The notes under the pieces: model-generated
What the model was told of the DNA's origin: nothing
Seen by the model: only the letters and a program-made list of their open reading frames with translations
Databases searched by the model: none
In this document: positions 58,350-64,000 of the stretch, piece after piece
Layout of the letters: each line of letters opens with the position of its first letter
How positions within the stretch are numbered: position 1 is the stretch's first letter
Translations under genes and position numbers: made by a program
Origin: Tricholoma matsutake
Taxonomy: Eukaryota > Basidiomycota > Agaricomycetes > Agaricales > Tricholomataceae
Reading direction: 5' to 3'
Assembly: GCA_026075535.2 (NCBI GenBank)
Contig: AP026542.1
Location: 5,642,001-5,706,000, forward strand
DNA length: 64,000 nt

Positions 58350-61300
58350 TCAAGGAAAACCCAGAACGCTTTGATTTTGATCCTTTCACTTCTGGCCTCG
58401 GTAACCTTGTCGCTCTTGTGAAGAGATGGATCGAGCAATTGGCAGGTGATCACATCCTGCAAGCGCTGGATGCTAAGTACAAAAAAACATTTCATGATTG
58501 TTTCCCTAACAACATTCCTCATGCAAACAACCTTCCCAGCAGTGTGTATCACAACATCGAGATCAAACCTGGACTGCCCATCTCGGTGGATAGGGCCTAC
58601 TCCTGCCCTTGGAAATACAGGCAAGGTTGGAAGACCCTCATAGAGCAACATTCAGCTGCAGGGTGAATCTGACTGTCTTCATCGCCTTTCGCATCACCGT
58701 CTTTTATCATCCCCAAGATGGATATCTCTGTTTTGCCATGTTGGGTAAATGATTACCGAAAGCTGAATAGCATGACCATCCTGGACTGTTACCCTCTTCC
58801 TCAGATTGAAGATATCCTAGTGGACTGCTCCAAAGGTAAGGTCTGGGGAAAGATTGACATGACCAACTCATTTTTCCAGATGCTTATGAACCCAGAGCAT
58901 GTCAAGTATACAGCAACCCTCACTCCTTTTGGGTTATGGGAATGGGTTGTCATGCCCATGGGCCTAAGAAATTCACCAGCGACTCATCAGAGGTGGGTCA
59001 CGCTTGCACTGTCAGACTTGATTGGAAAGATCTGTCACATCATCATCTCTAGCCAAACATAAAGCTAATGTGTCTAAAGTGCTTGAGGCTTTGTGTGTCG
59101 CGCAACTATTTTGCTCCTTGAAGAAGTCAGCACTGTTCGAGATGGAAGTGGATTTCCTGGGGCACCATATCTCAGCTAGAGGGATTGAGGCGGACAGGTC
59201 AAAGGTGGAGAAGGTGCTGAACTGGCAGGCTCCCCAGTCTGCTAAGCAGGTTCATCAGTTTCTTGGGTTGGTGCGCTACATCAGTGTCTTCCTACCAGCG
59301 CTGGCTGAGCACACCTCAGTGCTTACTCTGCTTATGAAGAAAGAGTGCAATGGTTCCTTCCCGGTCTGGACAGTGGAGCACCAGTTTGCCTTTGACACCA
59401 TTAAAGGTTTGGTCCTGAGCTGGGACTGCTTGATTTCGATTGACCACAACGACCCTCGGGAAAACAAGATTTTTGTGACATGCGACACCAGCAAATGGTG
59501 TACAGGTGCCATACTGTCCTTTGGTGAATCTTGGGAGAGCGTGTGGCTGGTAGCCTTTGAGAGTCGACAGCTGAAAGGTGCGGAGCTCCACTACCCAGTA
59601 CACAAACAAGAGATGCTTAGTATTATGCAGGCGGTTACTAAATGGTGTGTTGACCTACTGGGTTCGCATATCCATATCTACATGGACCACAAAACACTTC
59701 AGAACTTTTACTTGCAGAAGGATCTCTCTCTACGGCAAGCTAGATGGATGGAATATCTATCTCAATATGAGTATACGATCACTTACGTCAAAGGTGAAGA
59801 CAACACAGTGGCTGATGCATTATCCAGAATGCTGGAGGAGGACCCAACAACGACTGAGATTGCAGCCGTCTTCACTATTGAGAATGACCCCAAGGTTTTC
59901 ACAGATATCCAAAAAGGTTACAAGCATGATTCGTGGTGCAGTTCTATTATAGAAGACCTGGAAAAAGGAATGATTCACAACAAGCTGGACATCTCCCTAA
60001 AGAATGGATTGCTTTTTGTGGGGGCATGACTGGTCGTGCTGAAATACAAGAACCTGCAGGAAAATTTGTACTGACTGGCTCATGACAATCTAGGTCACTT
60101 TGGAGGGGAGAAGTCATACTCCTTGTTGCGCCATGAGTTTTACTGGCCGAACATGTGTAAGGATCTCTTGTCGGCATACATACCCTCCTGCGCAGATTTC
60201 CAATGAAACAAATCATTGACATCAAAGGCACCTGGTCCCCTGCACCCACTTCCGGTTCCAGATGTGAGGTTTGATTCTGTCGGCATCGACTTCGTGGGAC
60301 CGTTGCCGATGGACGATGGGCACGACACAATTGTAACAATGACTGACTGATTGGGAGCAGACATCCAAATTGCAGCCTGCTCCTCTGACATCACAGCCGA
60401 GGCTTTCGTGAATATATTTTTTGACACTTGGTACTGTGAAAATGGATGCCCTTGGGAGATCATTTCTGATTGAGATAAGCTCTTCATAAGCAAATTCTGG
60501 AAGGCGTTGATGAAATTGACAGGAATACACCATAAGCTCTTGACTTCGTATCATCCAGAGATGGACGGCACATCCGAGCGCATGAACAAGACGGTAGTTC
60601 AGTGCTTATGGTACCATGTGGAACATAATCAGAAGGGGTGGGCAAAGGCTCTTCCTAAGGTCAGATTTGATATCATGAATACGGTGAACGCTTCAACCAG
60701 GATCTCTCCTTTTGTGCTAAAAATGAGGAGGTCTCCCTGGCTCTTACCACCATTGCCAAGGGAAGGGGATGCCAACGATGCTACGCTGTCAGCTACAGCA
60801 ATCCTGGAAGCTATCAAGAACAATGTGCACAGCGCGTGAGATTCCTTGCTGGCAGCTAAAATCTCTCAGGCCCATCATGCAAACACGGATTGTGCACCAG
60901 ACCCCACTTACGAAGTTGGGGATCATGTCATGCTGGCGACAGCTCATCGTAGGCGTGAATACATGCAAGGAAAAGATGGGTGAGTGGCTAAATTCATGCC
61001 ATGCTTTGATGGGCCTTATGACATTGTTGAGGCTTACCCTGAATTGTCTACATACAAATTGCTACTCCCTACCTCCGCGAAACACCATCCAATGTTCCAT
61101 GTGTCACAACTTCATGCACACATTCCAAATGATCATATCCTGTTCCCCAGACACGAGCTTGAGTGGCCCGGGCCTATCATAACTGAGGAAGGGGTCACTG
61201 AGTACTTTATTGAGAGGATACTGGATGAATGACCGCACAGGCGAGGCAAACAGTACCTGGTTTGCTGGCACAGATACAGTGCGGAATCCGACTTGTGGTT

Positions 61301-61380
61301 GCCCCAAACTGAGCTGCTTGAGACGGATGCCTTGCACGAATGGACAACTCAATGGGGCGAGTGTTAATTTTTTGGAATCC
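58350..61380 (+). pseudogene. RT, RNase H, integrase and chromodomain of chromovirus A
   Basis: RT blocks LNSMTILDCYPLPQIEDIL, GKIDMTNSFFQ (a catalytic-type Asp) and VVMPMGLRNSPATHQR are present. The YLDD box and a few residues after it are deleted near 59,033-59,060, with a frame change. RNase H (FVTCDTSKWCTGAILS, KGEDNTVADALSRM), the integrase core (VPDVRFDSVGIDFVGPLP, TSYHPEMDGTSERMNKTVVQ) and a chromodomain-like YFIERILDE tail follow. Stops at 60,027, 60,072, 60,348, 60,471, 60,837 and 60,981 are TGA, mostly where Arg (CGA) is expected. Confidence 0.85.
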
Positions 61381-61387
61381 AAGAGAG

Positions 61388-61594
61388 TGTAAGAGAGTGA
61401 ACTCTCTTACAACGTGCATACTACAACACGATCACTTACAACACGATCACATGCAAATCACATGTACTAGACTATATTATCGTATGAGACCTTGTAGTAG
61501 TTTACCTTTTCCTGAATCCATACTACATTCATCTTTAGTTGTGTATTTTCTTGAGTGTCGGGAGACCTCACTCCCTTCCACTTTTTTTTAAAGA
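61388..61594 (+). repeat. 3' LTR of chromovirus A
   Basis: 207 bp. It lacks two of the 15-bp units (61,423-61,450 keeps two), which accounts for the whole 30-bp length difference from the 5' LTR. Several other differences are CG versus CA or TG (for example the TCGGGAGACC and TCAGGAGACC forms). Confidence 0.85.
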
Positions 61595-63482
61595 GATCGT
61601 GTTGTAGTATGTGCATTGTAAGAGAGTGAACTCTCTTACACTCTCTCGGATTCCAAAAAATTAACACTTGCCTCATTGAGTTGTCCATTTGTGCAAGGCA
61701 TCCGTCTCAAGCAGCTCAGTTCAGGGCAACCACAAGTCAGATTCTGCACTGTATCTGCGCCAGCGAACCAGGTACTGTTTGCCTTGCCCACGTGGTCGTT
61801 CATCCAGTATCCTCTCAATCAAGTACTCAGTGACCCCTTCCTCAGTTATGATAGGCCTGGGCCACTCAAGCTCACGTCCAGGGAACAGGATAGGATCATT
61901 TGGAATGTGTGCGTGAAGTTGTGACACATGGAATGTTGGATGGTGTTTCGCAGAGGTAGGGAGTATGTAGACGATTCAGGGTAAGCCTTGACAATGTCAT
62001 AAGGCCCATCAAAGCATGGCATGAATTTAGCCACTCGCCCACCTTTTCCTTGCATGTATTCATGCCTACGATGAGCTATTGGCAGCATGACATGATCCCC
62101 AACTTCATAAGTGGGGTCCAGTGGACGATCTGTGTTCGCGTGATGGGCCTGAGAGATTTTAGCTGCCAGCAAGGAATCTCGCACGCTGTGCACATTGTTC
62201 TCGATAGCTTCCAGGATTGCTGTAGCTGACAGCGTAGCATTGTTGGCATCCCCTTCCCTTGGCAATGGTGGTAAGAGCCAGGGAGACCTCCCCATTTTTA
62301 GCATAAAAGGAGAGATCCTGGTTGAAGCATTCACTGTATTCATGATATCGAATCTGACCTTAGGAAGAGCCTGTGCCCACCCCTTCTGATTATGTTCCAC
62401 ATGGTACCATAAGCACTGAACTACCGTCTTGTTCATGCGCTCGGATGTGCTGTCCATCTCTGGATGATATGAAGTCAAGAGCTTATGGTGTATTCCTGTC
62501 AATTTCATCAACGCCTTCCAGAATTTGCTTACGAAGAGCTTATCTCGATCAGAAATGATCTCCCAAGGGCATCCATTTTCACAGTACCAAGTGTCAAAAA
62601 ATATATTTGCGAAAGCCTCGGCTGTGATGTTGGAGGAGCAGGCTGCAATTTGGACATCTGCTCCCAATCAGTCGGTCATTGTTACAATTGTGTCGTGCCC
62701 ATCATCCATCAGCAATGGTCCCACAAAGTCGATGCCGACAGAATCAAACCTTGCATCCAGAACTGGAAGTGGGTGCAGGGGACCAGGTGCCTTTGATGTC
62801 AATGATTTGTTTCATTGGCAATCTGCACAGGAGGGTATGTATGCCGACAAGAGATCCTTACACATGTTCAGCCAGTAAAACTCATGGCGCAACAAGGAGT
62901 ATGACTTCTCCCCTCCAAAGTGACCTAGATTGTCATGAGCCAGTCAGTACAAATTTTCCCACAGGTTCTTGTATTTCAGCACGACCAGTCACGCCCCCAC
63001 AAAAAGCAATCCGTTCTTTAGGGAGATGTCCAGCTTGTTGTGAATCATTCCTTTTTCCAGGTCTTCTATAATAGAACTGCACCACGAATCATGCTTGTAA
63101 CCTTTTTGGATATCTGTGAAAACCTTGGGGTCATTCTCAATAGTGAAGACAGCTTCAATCTCAGTCGTCATCGGGTCCTCCTCCAGCATTCTGGATAATG
63201 CATCAGCCACTGTGTTGTCTTCACCTTTGACATAAGTGATCATATACTCATATTGAGATAGATATTCCATCCATCTAGCTTGCCGTAGAGAGAGATCCTT
63301 CTGCGAGTTGAAGTTCTGAAGTGTTTTGTGGTCCGTGTAGATATGGATATGTGAACCCAGTAGGTCAACATGCCATTTAGTAACCGCCCACATAATACTA
63401 AGCATCTCTTGTTTGTGTACTGGGTAGTGGAGCTCTGCACCTTTCAGCTGTCAACTCTCAAAGGCTACCGGCCACACACTGA
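61595..63482 (-). mobile_element. Chromovirus B, truncated sister copy in inverted orientation
   Basis: On the minus strand it runs from RNase H (63,482) through integrase (61,846-62,667) to a stub of LTR (61,595-61,640) that includes the palindrome 61,617-61,640. It is very like copy A over its length. The RT and everything upstream are lost at about 63,482. It shares three TGA codons with copy A (62,989-62,991, 62,944-62,946 and 62,668-62,670 in B) but lacks three other stops of A, so it has a longer open integrase frame (61,846-62,667). Confidence 0.85.
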
Positions 63483-64000
63483 TGATGCTCAACCTGGGAA
63501 AACCACCAGAACTGCCGATGAGGCAATCGATGATGTTTGCAACGAGTCAGAGGAGGGTTGCGAGACGTTCCAAAAGTTTGTGGTCAAACCTCTGAGAAGA
63601 TTACTAGTTAACACTAGTCGTGAAGGTAGTGTTATGTGAGACGAAGGCATTTGTTGTGGTCCGATCGAGTATCAATCAATATCGAGGGCAATCGACGAGA
63701 TCGACGGCGAATGAGTTTTATTGTCGATGGTCAATATGTGAATTATGGAGACCTTTTGATAGGTCGATGGTATATGAAGGGTGCGGCAAACTGCTATGAA
63801 GTGTTGGAAGGGTTGCTAGAACTACGATGAGAGGATCAAGGGAGGATCAAGGATGCGATGATTGCAGAGGTTTCTCGTCGATTGAGAAAACCCGCAAAGA
63901 CTTAGATTGTTTTAGAAAGCTGATCGGATGCTTAGAACTGTATACAAGACGATATGTGAAGATGATTTCTTGTTGTTTTCAAGTAGATACTACAGAGTTT
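63483..64000. other. Unclassified end of the window
   Basis: Beyond the end of copy B the sequence has a short open frame (to 63,639) with acidic and Lys/Arg-rich residues and then AT-rich, GATCGA-rich DNA. No domain is recognised. It may be the flank of another repeat. Confidence 0.3.

Larger units (their letters stand above)
55998..61594 (+). mobile_element. Ty3 chromovirus A, complete but decayed
   Basis: LTRs at 55,998-56,234 and 61,388-61,594 enclose gag, protease, RT, RNase H, integrase and a chromodomain-like end. The LTRs start with a 24-bp palindrome (TGTAAGAGAGT, two bases, then its complement). Many nonsense codons are present, and the RT active-site YLDD box is missing. The right side joins directly to an inverted sister copy (61,595-63,482), so no target duplication is visible. 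Confidence 0.88.

Overview
The window looks like nuclear DNA of an agaricomycete (mushroom-forming) basidiomycete. Host genes are broken by many 48-65 bp introns, and they encode recognisable fungal proteins: CCT6, a Set9/SUV4-20-type histone methyltransferase, polyubiquitin, an RRP17 nucleolar factor, the SNARE Bos1 and a P5B ATPase. The mobile elements (Tnp2/Plavaka-like DNA transposons, Ty3 chromoviruses, a DIRS-like element) are of types common in this class. No rRNA gene, tRNA gene or CRISPR array was seen.

Layout. Positions 1-21.9 kb are a transposon-rich block. It holds a decayed minus-strand Ty3/gypsy element (1-4.65 kb) that still carries a textbook -1 frameshift signal; a decayed Tnp2-family transposase (4.76-8.06 kb); a C-rich, CpG-poor tract (8.35-10.07 kb); a LINE reverse transcriptase scrap (10.2-10.6 kb); and a Plavaka/CACTA-like transposon bounded by 65-bp terminal inverted repeats and a TAT target duplication (11,128-21,918). 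A 6.04-kb chromodomain-type Ty3 retrotransposon with two 426-bp LTRs is nested in that transposon. A foldback element follows at 22.0-22.3 kb.

Positions 22.6-49.6 kb are a gene island: amidohydrolase-like protein (+), unknown disordered protein (+), CCT6 (+), SET9 (-), tetrameric polyubiquitin (-), FAM72-like protein (-), RRP17 (+), BOS1 (+), metallo-beta-lactamase-fold hydrolase (-), Ser/Thr-rich single-pass membrane protein (-), P5B ATPase (-) and a short-chain dehydrogenase (+). These are housekeeping genes for protein folding, chromatin, ubiquitin supply, ribosome assembly, vesicle fusion and vacuolar transport. They do not form an obvious pathway cluster. Two pairs are divergent with short shared promoters (FAM72/RRP17 and P5B/SDR).

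Positions 50-64 kb are again transposon-rich: a non-autonomous 857-bp TIR element, a DIRS-like tyrosine-recombinase retrotransposon, a Ty3 chromovirus (55,998-61,594), and an inverted, truncated sister copy placed tail-to-tail with it (61,595-63,482).

A shared theme is decay at CpG. Seven of eight differences between the two LTRs of the nested element are CG versus TG/CA, and many nonsense codons in the elements are TGA or TAG at places where CGA or TGG is expected. This points to cytosine methylation of repeats in this genome. All exon models were made by eye from splice motifs and protein family knowledge. Intron borders are most certain for CCT6, polyubiquitin, FAM72, RRP17 and the amidohydrolase-like gene, where the summed exon lengths are multiples of three.
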